64,000 nucleotides of DNA. Source: Bacteroidia bacterium. Lineage in GTDB: Bacteria > Bacteroidota > Bacteroidia > Bacteroidales > Prolixibacteraceae. The stretch's first letter is position 1. Each line of letters opens with the position of its first letter. Both the position numbers and the translations under genes were made by a program. Shown in pieces: positions 37,119 through 45,803 of this stretch. The stretch lies in NCBI GenBank assembly GCA_026391655.1, contig JAPLDR010000022.1, positions 1 through 64,000 of the forward strand, given 5' to 3'. The notes under the pieces are model-generated. The model was given only the letters and a program-made list of their open reading frames with translations, was not told the DNA's origin and did no database searches.

Positions 37119-38432
37119 ATGGACTATATTAAGAAAAAACTTCTGGAAAAGGGTGAGAAAGAGCGCGCTGTCGTAAAACGGTTAATTGGCGAATTTGGGG
37201 AGGTTGTAGTGGAATCAGTTAATATTGATCAAATCCTTACAGGAATGAAAGGGATGACCAGTTTGCTGACGGTAACATCAAAACTTGATCCGGAGAACGG
37301 AATCAGGTATCGTGGGCATTCAATCCCTGATTTGCAGCAAAAGCTTCCTAAAATCACTCCGGAAGGAGAACCTTTACCTGAAGGGCTTTTCTATCTGATG
37401 TTGCTGGATGAGATGCCTACCCGCGAAGATACTGACTATTTGAGCCGAGACTGGTATAATCGAAGTCATGTGCCTTATCACGTGATTAAGGTAATCGAGG
37501 CCATGCCTATTACAAGTAAACCAATGACTCAGTTTAGTACTGGGATCATTTCAATGGCAACCGATTCGATATTTCAAAAAGCACATAGGGCAGGGTTAAA
37601 TAAAAACGACTACTGGAATACGACTTATGAGGATGTAATGAATCTGATTGCCCGCCTTCCAGTGATTGCTGCATATATCTATCGTCGTAGTTTCAAGGAC
37701 GGTAGTTTCATCGAACCAGATCGCGATCTTGATTGGGCCGCCAACTTTGCACATATGATGGGATATGATAGTGAAGAAATATACCAATTATTCCGTATGT
37801 ATATGTGTATTCACGCTGATCATGAAGGGGGAAATGTTTCTGCCCATGCTACCCATCTTGTTGGTACCGCTTTGAGTAATCCGTACTATTCTTATGCAGC
37901 CGGTATGCTGGGTCTCGCCGGACCACTGCACGGCTACGCCAATCAGGAAGTGATGTATTGGATTTCCGAGATGCTAAAAGTGATTGGGAATGATATTGAT
38001 GAAAAAGTTATACGGGAGAAAATTGAAGCTTATGTGCGTAAAACTATTTCGGAAGGCAAAGTAATCCCTGGTTATGGCCATGCCGTTTTACGTGTGACTG
38101 ATCCACGGTTTACAGCGCAGCAGTTATTCGCTGAAAAAAACATTAAGGATGACCATTTGATTAATATAGTGAATATGCTTTACGAAATAGTTCCTCCGAT
38201 CTTAAAGTCACTTGGTAAGGTTAAAAATCCATGGCCAAATGTTGATGCATTTTCCGGAGCACTTTTACATCATTACGGAATAACTGAATATTTCTTCTAT
38301 ACCGTCATGTTCGGGGTTAGCCGGGCATTAGGTGTTTTGGCTCAATTAATATGGGACAGGATGTATAATCTTCCTCTGGAAAGGCCTTCATCCGAAACCC
38401 TGGAATGGTTTAAGGGGAAAGCGGGAATCTGA
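37119..38432 (+). CDS. gltA: Citrate synthase (eukaryote-like type I)
   Basis: 437 aa from the ATG at 37119; an in-frame TTG eight codons earlier lies inside the presumed promoter. Catalytic signatures: GLAGPLHGYANQE and GYGHAVLRVTDPRF with the two histidines, and NVDAFSGALLHHYGI with the aspartate. The sequence resembles the mitochondrial-like citrate synthases found in Bacteroidetes rather than the hexameric E. coli form. It condenses acetyl-CoA with oxaloacetate and, in an anaerobe, likely feeds 2-oxoglutarate for glutamate synthesis. It stands alone on its transcript. Confidence 0.95.
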   Translation: MDYIKKKLLEKGEKERAVVKRLIGEFGEVVVESVNIDQILTGMKGMTSLLTVTSKLDPENGIRYRGHSIPDLQQKLPKITPEGEPLPEGLFYLMLLDEMPTREDTDYLSRDWYNRSHVPYHVIKVIEAMPITSKPMTQFSTGIISMATDSIFQKAHRAGLNKNDYWNTTYEDVMNLIARLPVIAAYIYRRSFKDGSFIEPDRDLDWAANFAHMMGYDSEEIYQLFRMYMCIHADHEGGNVSAHATHLVGTALSNPYYSYAAGMLGLAGPLHGYANQEVMYWISEMLKVIGNDIDEKVIREKIEAYVRKTISEGKVIPGYGHAVLRVTDPRFTAQQLFAEKNIKDDHLINIVNMLYEIVPPILKSLGKVKNPWPNVDAFSGALLHHYGITEYFFYTVMFGVSRALGVLAQLIWDRMYNLPLERPSSETLEWFKGKAGI

Positions 38433-38702
38433 ATCCGGACTTTATAGCGAATTGACTGTCTAAATATTATTCCGTTTTTTAAGAATCTTATATTGCGGCT
38501 GGCAATTGGCTACTTGCGACTGGCTTTTGGTTATGTGCCAGTAGTAGACTTTGATTATATTCTCAATTATCCTTAAATGGGTGTTATTCAGGTTTTTCAA
38601 TGATGAACTTATTCTTTTGTAGCACAGACTGCCAGTAGCTAGATACTAGCCGCCAGTTGCCCAGATTGAAACATCATTGATGGAATTTTTCATATTTATA
38701 GG
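38433..38702. other. Gene-free gap carrying degenerate repeats
   Basis: Apart from the repeats at 38495-38524 and 38630-38662, I see no gene. The gap ends in the hairpin at 38703. Confidence 0.5.
38495..38662. repeat. Pair of degenerate GGCTGGC/GCCAG repeats
   Basis: A left block (38495-38524, gcggctggcaattggctact...) and a right block (38630-38662, tgccagtagctagatactag...) are roughly inverted copies around a 105-nt AT-rich spacer. They use the same words as the repeats at 16.4, 53.2 and 54.0 kb. Confidence 0.45.
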
Positions 38703-38730
38703 ATAGGGGACCTTAAAATCCCCTATTTTT
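38703..38730 (+). terminator. Terminator-like hairpin abutting the UbiD start
   Basis: ATAGGGGA (38703-38710) and TCCCCTAT (38719-38726) form a perfect 8-bp stem with loop ccttaaaa, followed by TTTT. It may end the citrate synthase transcript or attenuate the decarboxylase gene, whose ATG is 0-18 nt further on. Confidence 0.7.
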
Positions 38731-38748
38731 ATGCTCAAATTAAACAAG

Positions 38749-40659
38749 ATGGCTTTTCAGGGTTTGCGAGATTTTATTGAACTGCTCGAAAATAAAGGTG
38801 AACTGATCCGAGTTTCCATTCCGGTGAATCCTGAATTGGAAATAACTGAGATTGTTGACCGGATATCAAAGAGTGAAGGCGGTGGCAAAGCACTGCTTTT
38901 TGAAAACAACGGAACCGATTTTCCTCTTCTTATCAATGCTTTTGGCTCGGAGAAGCGAATTGCTCTGGCATTAGGTTGTGAGAATCTTGAAAGTATCGGA
39001 GCTGAAATTGAATCTTTGTTTAAGAAATTAGCAATGCCCCGAATAGGTTTTCTTGATAAAATAAAGTTTCTTCCCTTATTGTCACAGATGGCTGGCTGGA
39101 TGCCAAAACCGATATCCGGACGTGGAAAATGTCAGGAGGTTGTGATGAAAGATCCTGATTTATTGAAGCTTCCTATTCTTAAATGCTGGCCCGCTGACGG
39201 TGGCCGATTTATTACTTTGCCTTGTGTGGTTACGCGTGATCCGGAGACAGGACTTCGAAATGTTGGAATGTACAGAATGCAGGTTTTTGGAGCCGATCTT
39301 ACGGGTATGCATTGGCATAAACACAAAACCGGTGCCCGTCATTTTGCCGGATACAAAGAGAAAGCGATGAAAATGCCGGTTTCTGTCGTCATTGGCGGCG
39401 ATCCTGCCTATACCTATGCTGCTACAGCTCCTCTTCCCGATAATATAGATGAATACCTGTTGGCAGGTTTTTTGCGAAAAAAGAAGGTTGAGTTGGTAAA
39501 ATGTCTGACCAATGACCTTGAAGTTCCCGGCGATGCAGATTTCATTATTGAGGGTTACATCAATCCGCAGGAGGAGTTGGTTCGGGAAGGTCCGTTTGGT
39601 GATCACACGGGCTTCTACTCTTTAGCCGATTGGTATCCAAGGTTTCATGTTACTTGTATTACATATCGAAAAGATGCTGTTTATCACGCTACTATTGTTG
39701 GTATTCCACCACAGGAGGATGCCTGGATCGGAAGAGCGACCGAAAGGATTTTTTTGGCTCCGATGAAAATGACACTAATTCCTGAATTAAAAGATATGAA
39801 GTTGCCCCCGGCCGGAGTTGCTCATAATCTTACCATTGTAAAAATTGAGAAAACTTATGCAGGACAGGGACCAAAAGTAATGAATGCCATGTGGGGAGCC
39901 GGTCAGATGATGTTTAATAAGATTCTGATTGTTGCTGACCAGACGACCGATATACAAGACTATGAAGCTTTTGCACGATACTTATCGAAGTCTGTGAACC
40001 CGCTTCAGGATATCTGTTTTTCACAGGGACCAATGGATGTTCTGGACCATTCATCTTCCTGCTTTTCTTATGGTTCGAAACTTGGTATTGATGTGACGTC
40101 AAAATTCAAAGAAGAGCTGGATGTAGCGGAGAAATATTTTGAAAGCAAAATAGATACAGATAATTGCGGAAGAAAGATTTCAGGTATTTCCGGAGTATTA
40201 TCCAGTAATCTGACGCTTGTCGAAAAAGGAATTTCGGCTGTAATTCTTGGGATTCTCAAAAGTGATTCTAAAACAGTGAATGAAATCACAGGTAATCTTC
40301 TTAATATAAATGAGATAAGAGGTGTGAAGCTGATTGTTTTTGTTGATCCTGAATTAAACATATACGATTTGGATGCTGTTTGCTGGTATGTTTCCGGCAA
40401 TATTGATCCGCGTCGCGATTGTCGCATTGTTCCACCGGTTCAAAAAGATGAAGTTGCTCATTTTGTGATGGATGGAACCCGTAAATCTAATGAAGTTGAT
40501 GGCTTTAAACGTGAATGGCCCAATCCTGTTGTCTCTTCGCCCAAAACTATCACAAGAATTGATGAGCTTTGGCCCACAATCGGTTTAGGTTCGTTTATTC
40601 CTTCACCTTCACTTAAATATGCTTCACTTCAAAGAGGCGGAGAGGCCGTTAGCCAATAG
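38749..40659 (+). CDS. UbiD family decarboxylase (menaquinone biosynthesis type)
   Basis: 636 aa from the ATG at 38749 (MAFQGLRDFIELLE, the usual family start); an earlier ATG at 38731 adds six residues. UbiD hallmarks: GMYRMQVFG, HKHKTGARHFAGY, PEHPLV-like region reduced, EGPFGDHTGFYSLADWYP, and LPPAGVAHNL. UbiD enzymes use prenylated FMN to decarboxylate aromatic or alpha,beta-unsaturated acids. This long version (over 600 aa) is the form annotated as menaquinone biosynthesis decarboxylase in Bacteroidota; no partner UbiX is in the window. It starts just after a terminator-like hairpin. Confidence 0.88.
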   Translation: MAFQGLRDFIELLENKGELIRVSIPVNPELEITEIVDRISKSEGGGKALLFENNGTDFPLLINAFGSEKRIALALGCENLESIGAEIESLFKKLAMPRIGFLDKIKFLPLLSQMAGWMPKPISGRGKCQEVVMKDPDLLKLPILKCWPADGGRFITLPCVVTRDPETGLRNVGMYRMQVFGADLTGMHWHKHKTGARHFAGYKEKAMKMPVSVVIGGDPAYTYAATAPLPDNIDEYLLAGFLRKKKVELVKCLTNDLEVPGDADFIIEGYINPQEELVREGPFGDHTGFYSLADWYPRFHVTCITYRKDAVYHATIVGIPPQEDAWIGRATERIFLAPMKMTLIPELKDMKLPPAGVAHNLTIVKIEKTYAGQGPKVMNAMWGAGQMMFNKILIVADQTTDIQDYEAFARYLSKSVNPLQDICFSQGPMDVLDHSSSCFSYGSKLGIDVTSKFKEELDVAEKYFESKIDTDNCGRKISGISGVLSSNLTLVEKGISAVILGILKSDSKTVNEITGNLLNINEIRGVKLIVFVDPELNIYDLDAVCWYVSGNIDPRRDCRIVPPVQKDEVAHFVMDGTRKSNEVDGFKREWPNPVVSSPKTITRIDELWPTIGLGSFIPSPSLKYASLQRGGEAVSQ

Positions 40660-40680
40660 ATTTAATTATTAGCCCATTTC

Positions 40681-40711
40681 TTTGCGAAAGTTTGAAATTT
40701 GATTACTTTTA
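40681..40711 (+). promoter_or_regulatory. Candidate rubrerythrin promoter
   Basis: TTTG at 40681-40684, a 19-nt spacer and TACTTTTA at 40704-40711, one mismatch from TAnnTTTG. It leaves a leader of about 65 nt before the ATG at 40784. Confidence 0.45.
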
Positions 40712-40783
40712 ACTTCATATTCAGAATCATTGCAGTTGGTTCCGGAAAAACGAAAATCTGCTTTAACCTTAAATATTTACACA

Positions 40784-41359
40784 ATGAATAGCATCAAAGG
40801 ATCTAAAACTGAGCAAAACCTGCTCAAGGCATTTGCCGGTGAATCGCAAGCGCGTATGCGATACGATTATTTTGCAAAGCAAGCCAGGAAAGAAGGGCTT
40901 GAACAAATTTCCTCAATTTTTGAAGAAACCTCATTGAATGAACGGGAGCACGCAAAACGGTTTTTCAAATTTCTTGAAGGAGGGCCTGTTGAAATTACCG
41001 CTACTTACCCTGCTGGCGTAATAGGAACTACACTCGAAAATCTTCAAGCTGCTGCAGAAGGCGAGAATGAGGAGTGGACAGTGTTATATCCCGAATTTGC
41101 GAGAATTGCAGATGAGGAGGGTTATAAAGAAGTTGCCGCCGCCTTTAAAATGATCTCAAAAGTCGAAAAAGCTCATGAGGATCGTTACCGTACTTTATTT
41201 GATAATCTGGAATCCGGGAAAGTGTTCAAACGTGGTGACAAAGTAATCTGGAAATGCCGCAATTGCGGGTACCTTCATGAAGCGGCAAGTGCGCCTCAGA
41301 CTTGCCCTGCTTGCCTTCATCCGCAATCATACTTCGAGATAAAAGAATCAAATTATTAG
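40784..41359 (+). CDS. rbr: Rubrerythrin
   Basis: 191 aa from the ATG at 40784; the 18-residue upstream extension (TTG at 40730) is not family-like. The ferritin-like diiron domain (1-145) has GESQARMRYDYFAKQA, ETSLNEREHAKRF and ISKVEKAHEDRY, giving the carboxylate/His ligands. The C-terminal rubredoxin-like domain has CRNCGYLHE and CPACLHPQ (CxxC twice). It reduces hydrogen peroxide in anaerobes using electrons from rubredoxin or NADH oxidoreductases. It stands alone, consistent with an oxidative-stress gene. Confidence 0.95.
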   Translation: MNSIKGSKTEQNLLKAFAGESQARMRYDYFAKQARKEGLEQISSIFEETSLNEREHAKRFFKFLEGGPVEITATYPAGVIGTTLENLQAAAEGENEEWTVLYPEFARIADEEGYKEVAAAFKMISKVEKAHEDRYRTLFDNLESGKVFKRGDKVIWKCRNCGYLHEAASAPQTCPACLHPQSYFEIKESNY

Positions 41360-41483
41360 TCTCGTCTTGCTTTTGTTAGGATTGCCTACACGGCGCAATC
41401 AGCTGTGCCAGAAATGAATAACTTGATAGCCAATGGTTGCGCAAGGTATTTATTTGTGTGTTATTATACCCTAAATTAATCGA

Positions 41484-42503
41484 ATGGAAAACCTGGTTAA
41501 GTATATTGAACGGTTGCCAAAGGCGGAACTTCATCTTCATATCGAAGGAACCTTCGAACCGGAGTTGATGTTCGAAATAGCTGCCCGCAACCATATTCCG
41601 ATTAAATATAATTCGGTTGAGGAGTTACGCAGTGCTTACCAGTTCAGTAATCTTCAGGATTTTCTCGATATCTATTATGCTGGTGCAGCCGTTTTACAAA
41701 CTGAGGAGGATTTTTATGATCTTACCTGGGCGTATCTTGAACGCGCCCATAAAGATCACGTTCTGCATACTGAAATATTTTTCGATCCCCAAACCCATAG
41801 TGCCAATGGCGTTCCATTAAAAATAGTAATTGAAGGGATTCATGCGGCGTTAATCGACGGACACGAAAAGCTGGGAATCACCTCATGTCTGATCATGTGT
41901 TTTCTTCGTCACCTCGAAGAATCATCAGCACTGGTTCTACTCGAAGAGGCACTACCTTATCGGGAATGGATCACTGCTGTCGGACTCGATTCATCTGAAA
42001 ATGGAAACCCTCCCGAAAAATTTGAGCGTGTTTTTTCGCAGGCGCGCGAATACGGATTTTTAACAGTAGCACATGCCGGTGAAGAGGGAACTGCTGAAAA
42101 TATCAGGAATACTATTGAATTGCTGAAAGTTGCCCGGATCGATCATGGGAATAGTTGTCTTAGTGATGATGCATTGGTCGATTTGCTGAAGAAAAGAAAG
42201 ATTCCTCTTACACTTTGTCCGATTTCGAATCTGAAACTAAAAATTATTGAACGACTTGAGGATCACCCGCTGCTGAATATGCTCCAAAAAGGATTAATGG
42301 TTACTATAAACTCCGATGATCCGGCATATTTCGGAGGGTATATTAACGACAACTATGTTGCAGTTTCCAGGGCGCTAAACCTTGATAAAGAACAATTATA
42401 TCAAATTGCACGTAATTCTTTTCTGGCATCATTTTTACCTGAAAGTACCAGGCTAAAGTACATTAACCATTTGAATGATCACCATTATCAAATTTGTGAT
42501 TGA
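41484..42503 (+). CDS. Adenosine/adenine deaminase family protein
   Basis: 339 aa. Metal ligands H17xH19 (ELHLHIEGT), HAGEEG in the middle, DHGNSC, and SDDPAYFGG near the end. The start LPKAELHLHIEGTFEPELMFEIA and the CPISNLKLKI segment resemble the adenine deaminase subgroup (fungal Aah1 and PA0148-like) more than classical adenosine deaminases, which carry CPTSN. It converts adenine or adenosine to hypoxanthine or inosine in purine salvage. Substrate choice is an inference from those two segments. Confidence 0.85.
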   Translation: MENLVKYIERLPKAELHLHIEGTFEPELMFEIAARNHIPIKYNSVEELRSAYQFSNLQDFLDIYYAGAAVLQTEEDFYDLTWAYLERAHKDHVLHTEIFFDPQTHSANGVPLKIVIEGIHAALIDGHEKLGITSCLIMCFLRHLEESSALVLLEEALPYREWITAVGLDSSENGNPPEKFERVFSQAREYGFLTVAHAGEEGTAENIRNTIELLKVARIDHGNSCLSDDALVDLLKKRKIPLTLCPISNLKLKIIERLEDHPLLNMLQKGLMVTINSDDPAYFGGYINDNYVAVSRALNLDKEQLYQIARNSFLASFLPESTRLKYINHLNDHHYQICD

Positions 42504-42546
42504 TTTGTTCGAAAATTCGTAAAAGGTTGTTAGTCAATTAAAAGCA

Positions 42547-42576
42547 TTGTTTATTAATTTTGATTTTTTATATTTG
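42547..42576 (+). promoter_or_regulatory. Promoter of the FadL-type porin
   Basis: TTG (42547-42549), 19-nt spacer, TATATTTG (42569-42576): an exact Bacteroidota consensus, 23 nt before the ATG. Confidence 0.7.
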
Positions 42577-42598
42577 CGTACTAATTAAAAATTCATAA

Positions 42599-44209
42599 AT
42601 GAAAAAACTATTTGTATTTACGGGAATTGTATTATGTTTTTGCCAGGTATTTGCGGGTGGTATACTCACAAACGGCAACCAAAGTGCGCAATATATCAGG
42701 ATGTTATCGCGCAATGCTTCCACCTCGGTTGATGCGGTTTATTTCAATCCGGCGGGTTTAATGAAGATGGATAATGGCTTTTATATTTCAATACAAAGTC
42801 AGAGTTTATTTCAAACAAAAACAGTTGAAAGCGGGTTTCCGCTACTTCATTCCCCAAAATATGAAGGAATCTTATCTGTCCCTGTTTTTCCTACAGCATT
42901 TGCTGTGTATAAAAAGGATCGGTTTGCGCTCTCATTGGGATTGGGTCCAAACAGCGGAGGTGGAAGTATCGAGTTTGCCAAGGGGCTGCCCTATTTCGAG
43001 AAGGATATCTCAACACTTGTTCCAAAGTTAGCTGATTTAAGCAAATTGGGTAAGAATGTAAGTGATTATAGTGTAGATATCTATTTTAAAGGCGAATCAG
43101 TTTATTGGGGAATTCAAGGAGGCGCTTCTTTCAAAATTAATGAGAAATTTTCGATTTACGCCGGAGCACGGTACCTGCCGGCAACTACAAAATACAATGG
43201 CTATCTGAAAAATATTCAATTGAATGTGAACGGACAATTCAAAAATGCTTCAACGTTCCTTTCGGGTGAAGTTGCTCCCCTTTTAACGGCTTCTGCCACT
43301 CAGGCATCAGGAGCTGCAGCAAGCGTTCAGCCACTAATTACAGCAGGGGCAGGATCATTGACTCTTGCTCAGGTTCAGGGTGCAGGTTACATCAATGCAG
43401 CAACGCGTACGCAACTTGAAACAGGTTTATTGGGGCTTGGTTTAACTCAGGCTCAGGTGAATCAATTAAGTATTTCACAGGCTCAGGCTACTTTTACCTC
43501 TGGAGCTGCCACACTTAATGGTAAGGCTGCTACCATGGTGGGAACTGCCGCAGCACTTCAGGATAAATTGGTGGACGTTGAGCAGACCGGCTCCGGGATA
43601 ACTCCGATCCTTGGATTGAATATTTCACCGGCCACAGGTTTGAATATTGGTATAAAATACGAGTTCAAAACTAAATTGACCTTGACGAATGCTACTGTGA
43701 TAGATGGCACAGGTAAATTTCCAGATAAAGCAGAGGTTGGAAGTGACATTCCTTCACTATTTTCAATTGGTGCTGATTATAAATTAACAAAGAAGTTCAA
43801 CCTTTCCTTATCCTACAATTCATACCACGATAAAGGTGTTAACTGGGGAACAAATATCTACGGTGAGACACGTACCATGGCTACAAATGGATGGGAAGTT
43901 GCTGTTGGCGGTCAGTATCAGTTAACTGAAAAATTAGCGGTAAGTATGGGTTACCTGCATACTGAGGTAGGCGTTACCAAACAATTTCAAGCCGATTTCA
44001 GCTATTATAATTCAGGAGATTCATTTGGCGGAGGATTTGAATGGAAACCATTGGCACGGTTTACGGTAGATGCCGGAATGATTTATACTGCTTACCAGGA
44101 TTCTCAAAAACAATTTACAGATCCGACTTTTGGCGCTTATTCTGAAACTTACAAAAAACGCAATGTTGGTTTTGCCATAGGTCTTGGGTACCACTTTGGC
44201 GGATTATAA
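42599..44209 (+). CDS. OmpP1/FadL/TodX family outer-membrane protein
   Basis: 536 aa. Signal peptide 1-20 (MKKLFVFTGIVLCFCQVFAG), then the FadL N-terminal signature around ASTSVDAVYFNPAGLMKM (NPAG motif). The barrel strands end in aromatic GLGYHFGGL. FadL proteins carry long-chain fatty acids or other hydrophobic molecules across the outer membrane. An Ala/Gln/Thr-rich stretch (roughly residues 215-320, with repeated LTQAQ/LAQVQ/SQAQA words) interrupts the barrel and looks like an insertion or a large extracellular loop. Own promoter and strong terminator make it monocistronic. Confidence 0.9.
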   Translation: MKKLFVFTGIVLCFCQVFAGGILTNGNQSAQYIRMLSRNASTSVDAVYFNPAGLMKMDNGFYISIQSQSLFQTKTVESGFPLLHSPKYEGILSVPVFPTAFAVYKKDRFALSLGLGPNSGGGSIEFAKGLPYFEKDISTLVPKLADLSKLGKNVSDYSVDIYFKGESVYWGIQGGASFKINEKFSIYAGARYLPATTKYNGYLKNIQLNVNGQFKNASTFLSGEVAPLLTASATQASGAAASVQPLITAGAGSLTLAQVQGAGYINAATRTQLETGLLGLGLTQAQVNQLSISQAQATFTSGAATLNGKAATMVGTAAALQDKLVDVEQTGSGITPILGLNISPATGLNIGIKYEFKTKLTLTNATVIDGTGKFPDKAEVGSDIPSLFSIGADYKLTKKFNLSLSYNSYHDKGVNWGTNIYGETRTMATNGWEVAVGGQYQLTEKLAVSMGYLHTEVGVTKQFQADFSYYNSGDSFGGGFEWKPLARFTVDAGMIYTAYQDSQKQFTDPTFGAYSETYKKRNVGFAIGLGYHFGGL

Positions 44210-44262
44210 TCATAAGGAAGAGATAGCGATAAACGACGATTTAACGCACTTATATTCAGAAT

Positions 44263-44307
44263 ATAATAAAGAAGCGCTGTCCGGGTTGGAAAGCGCTTCT
44301 TTATTAT
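44263..44307. terminator. Strong bidirectional terminator
   Basis: Perfect 16-bp stem ATAATAAAGAAGCGCT / AGCGCTTCTTTATTAT (44263-44278 and 44292-44307) with a 13-nt loop; T-rich flank in both directions. It separates the convergent FadL (+) and OsmC (-) genes. Confidence 0.88.
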
Positions 44308-44383
44308 ACGGGATCAATTCAACGCCATTTTGCTAATCGAATTGCCTTCATTTAAGCCGGGGAAATGGCAAAGAAGAATTAAA

Positions 44384-44812
44384 TCAGCTGTTTGAGGTAT
44401 TGTGCACCACCATCGAATGAGTTACAGGCATCGCTTTGCGATAAACTGCAGATACTCCACAATAACGCTCGTGTGAAAGATTAATCGCTTTTTCGAGCTT
44501 TTCTACCGGAAGATCCTTACCCCAAAATTCATAGATGATGTGCATACTCGTATAATGAACAGGTTGTTCTTCCGATTGCTCTCCTTCGACCTTGACATCA
44601 AAACTATCAAGTTCGACCCTCATTTTGGCAAGGATTGAAACAACATCCATGGCTGTACACCCGGCCAAAGCAACCAGCATAAGTGGTTTCGGCCTTGGTC
44701 CCAGGTTGCGTCCACCATTTTGTTCTCCGGCATCGAGCATTATTTTATGTCCGTTAACTTCGGCTTCAAACGCCATCCCATCTTTCCATGAAATACTAAT
44801 ATCTTGTTTCAT
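44384..44812 (-). CDS. OsmC family peroxiredoxin-like protein
   Basis: 142 aa. The two catalytic cysteines are in LVALAGCTAMDV and HERYCGVSAVY, the OsmC/Ohr arrangement. These proteins reduce organic hydroperoxides. It follows trxA on the same strand by 12 nt; both face away from a MarR gene, suggesting common redox-responsive control. Confidence 0.92.
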   Translation of the reverse strand: MKQDISISWKDGMAFEAEVNGHKIMLDAGEQNGGRNLGPRPKPLMLVALAGCTAMDVVSILAKMRVELDSFDVKVEGEQSEEQPVHYTSMHIIYEFWGKDLPVEKLEKAINLSHERYCGVSAVYRKAMPVTHSMVVHNTSNS

Positions 44813-44824
44813 AATAAGATAATA

Positions 44825-45190
44825 CTAGTTGATCGAAACTTTCAATACATCATTAATGGCACTTTTAAAAGTGTCTTTTGGTAAAGCACCCATCGCCATC
44901 TGAGGCTGCCCTTCAAGAGGTACGAATAGTATCGACGGGATACTCTGAATCCCAAACATGGATGACAATTCCTGCTGTTCTTCGGTATTTACTTTGAAAA
45001 TGTTCAGTTTATCACCGTATTCTGATTGTAACTCTTCCAAAATAGGAGCAACCATCTTGCATGGACCGCACCAGTTGGCATAAAAATCGATAATTGCCGG
45101 TACTTTCCCTTCGAATTTCCATTCTTTGTTCAGTTCAAAATTGAATACCTTCTCTTTGAAACTCTCTTTTGTTAAATGTTCAAGTGCCAT
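44825..45190 (-). CDS. trxA: Thioredoxin
   Basis: 121 aa, a little longer than E. coli TrxA because of the N-terminal 15 residues. Active site WCGPCKM, then IPSILFVP with the cis-proline. It reduces protein disulfides and may support OsmC, encoded just downstream. The start region lies next to the MarR operators. Confidence 0.95.
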   Translation of the reverse strand: MALEHLTKESFKEKVFNFELNKEWKFEGKVPAIIDFYANWCGPCKMVAPILEELQSEYGDKLNIFKVNTEEQQELSSMFGIQSIPSILFVPLEGQPQMAMGALPKDTFKSAINDVLKVSIN

Positions 45191-45221
45191 AATATTTAAA
45201 ATTTAAAGTAATTAATTCAAA

Positions 45222-45247
45222 TCACATGCTAATAGCAATAATTGTGA
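45222..45247. promoter_or_regulatory. MarR-type operator copy 1 (trxA side)
   Basis: The palindrome TGCTA-A-TAGCA (45227-45237) is flanked by TCACA (45222-45226) and TGTGA (45243-45247), an outer dyad. It overlaps the expected start of the minus-strand trxA-osmC transcript (TACTTTTG as read on the minus strand, 45250-45257). Confidence 0.6.
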
Positions 45248-45249
45248 TG

Positions 45250-45257
45250 CAAAAGTA
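45250..45257 (-). promoter_or_regulatory. -7 element of the trxA-osmC transcript
   Basis: TACTTTTG on the minus strand (CAAAAGTA on plus) matches TAnnTTTG exactly. A -33 element at standard distance was not seen, which would fit an activated or weak promoter. Confidence 0.5.
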
Positions 45258-45298
45258 TTAAATAATTTGGAATAAAAAAGGTTTTCAATAAAAAAATA

Positions 45299-45309
45299 TG
45301 CTATTAGCA
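45299..45309. promoter_or_regulatory. MarR-type operator copy 2 (marR side)
   Basis: TGCTA-T-TAGCA, the exact reverse complement of copy 1, centred 72 bp away. It sits 10 nt upstream of the -33 box of the marR promoter. Confidence 0.6.
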
Positions 45310-45319
45310 AAAAATGTGC

Positions 45320-45349
45320 TTGTAAATAGTTGTCTTCTTTGTAGTTTTG
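45320..45349 (+). promoter_or_regulatory. Promoter of marR-paaK-ACT
   Basis: TTG (45320-45322), 19-nt spacer, TAGTTTTG (45342-45349), an exact TAnnTTTG. The leader before the ATG at 45370 is about 14 nt. Confidence 0.7.
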
Positions 45350-45369
45350 CAAAAAGAAAAAATTGAAAG

Positions 45370-45786
45370 ATGGAAACGACACCCGGAATTTTGAGCATGA
45401 TTTACGAAATGAAGAAAAAATGCGCCCAGGTCGACCAGCGGTTAATGGATGATTTGAATATCTCGCAGTCGGAATTGCTTTTCTTTTCAGCGTTGAACAA
45501 TTGCCAGGGACTAAGCAGCCCTGAACTGGCGAAGAATATGGGACTTTCACTTTCTCGCATAAGTCGGGTAGTCGATAAATTGGTGGTAAATGGTTATCTC
45601 GACCGAAATGCCGATGCAACCGACAGGAGAGCAATAACGTTGTGTCTTACAGCGAAAGGGAAGATGATTCGGGGTAAAATTGACGAGGTTCGGAATGAAT
45701 GTGAAGCAAGGTTGCTTGGAACGATTCCTTCAGGGGATATTGAACGCTTCCGGGAAATAATTTCCAAAATTGTTATAAATATGTGA
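45370..45786 (+). CDS. MarR family transcriptional regulator
   Basis: 138 aa. Winged helix-turn-helix with [24 protein letters not shown] as the recognition region (core [12 protein letters not shown]) and the wing [17 protein letters not shown] containing the DxRxxxLxLT-like motif. Cys18 in the first helix (MKKKCAQVD) sits where OhrR-type members carry their redox cysteine; a second Cys is in NNCQGL. Divergent trxA-osmC and the paired palindromes suggest it senses oxidants or an aromatic ligand. Which of the two is not decidable from sequence. Confidence 0.9.
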   Translation: METTPGILSMIYEMKKKCAQVDQRLMDDLNISQSELLFFSALNNCQGLSSPELAKNMGLSLSRISRVVDKLVVNGYLDRNADATDRRAITLCLTAKGKMIRGKIDEVRNECEARLLGTIPSGDIERFREIISKIVINM

Positions 45787-45803
45787 TTTTTAATTTTCAA
45801 GAT

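Noticed and set aside
39160-39606. 148-aa minus-strand frame inside the UbiD-type gene
   Set aside because: Antisense to strongly conserved UbiD sequence; no start context or recognisable domain.
40730-40783. N-terminal extension of rubrerythrin from a TTG codon
   Set aside because: The added residues are unlike any rubrerythrin; the ATG at 40784 gives the standard 191-aa protein.
45212-45634. 140-aa minus-strand frame over the marR region
   Set aside because: It overlaps marR and the operator region, with a Lys/Phe-poor and irregular composition and no family resemblance; marR and its promoter explain the DNA.
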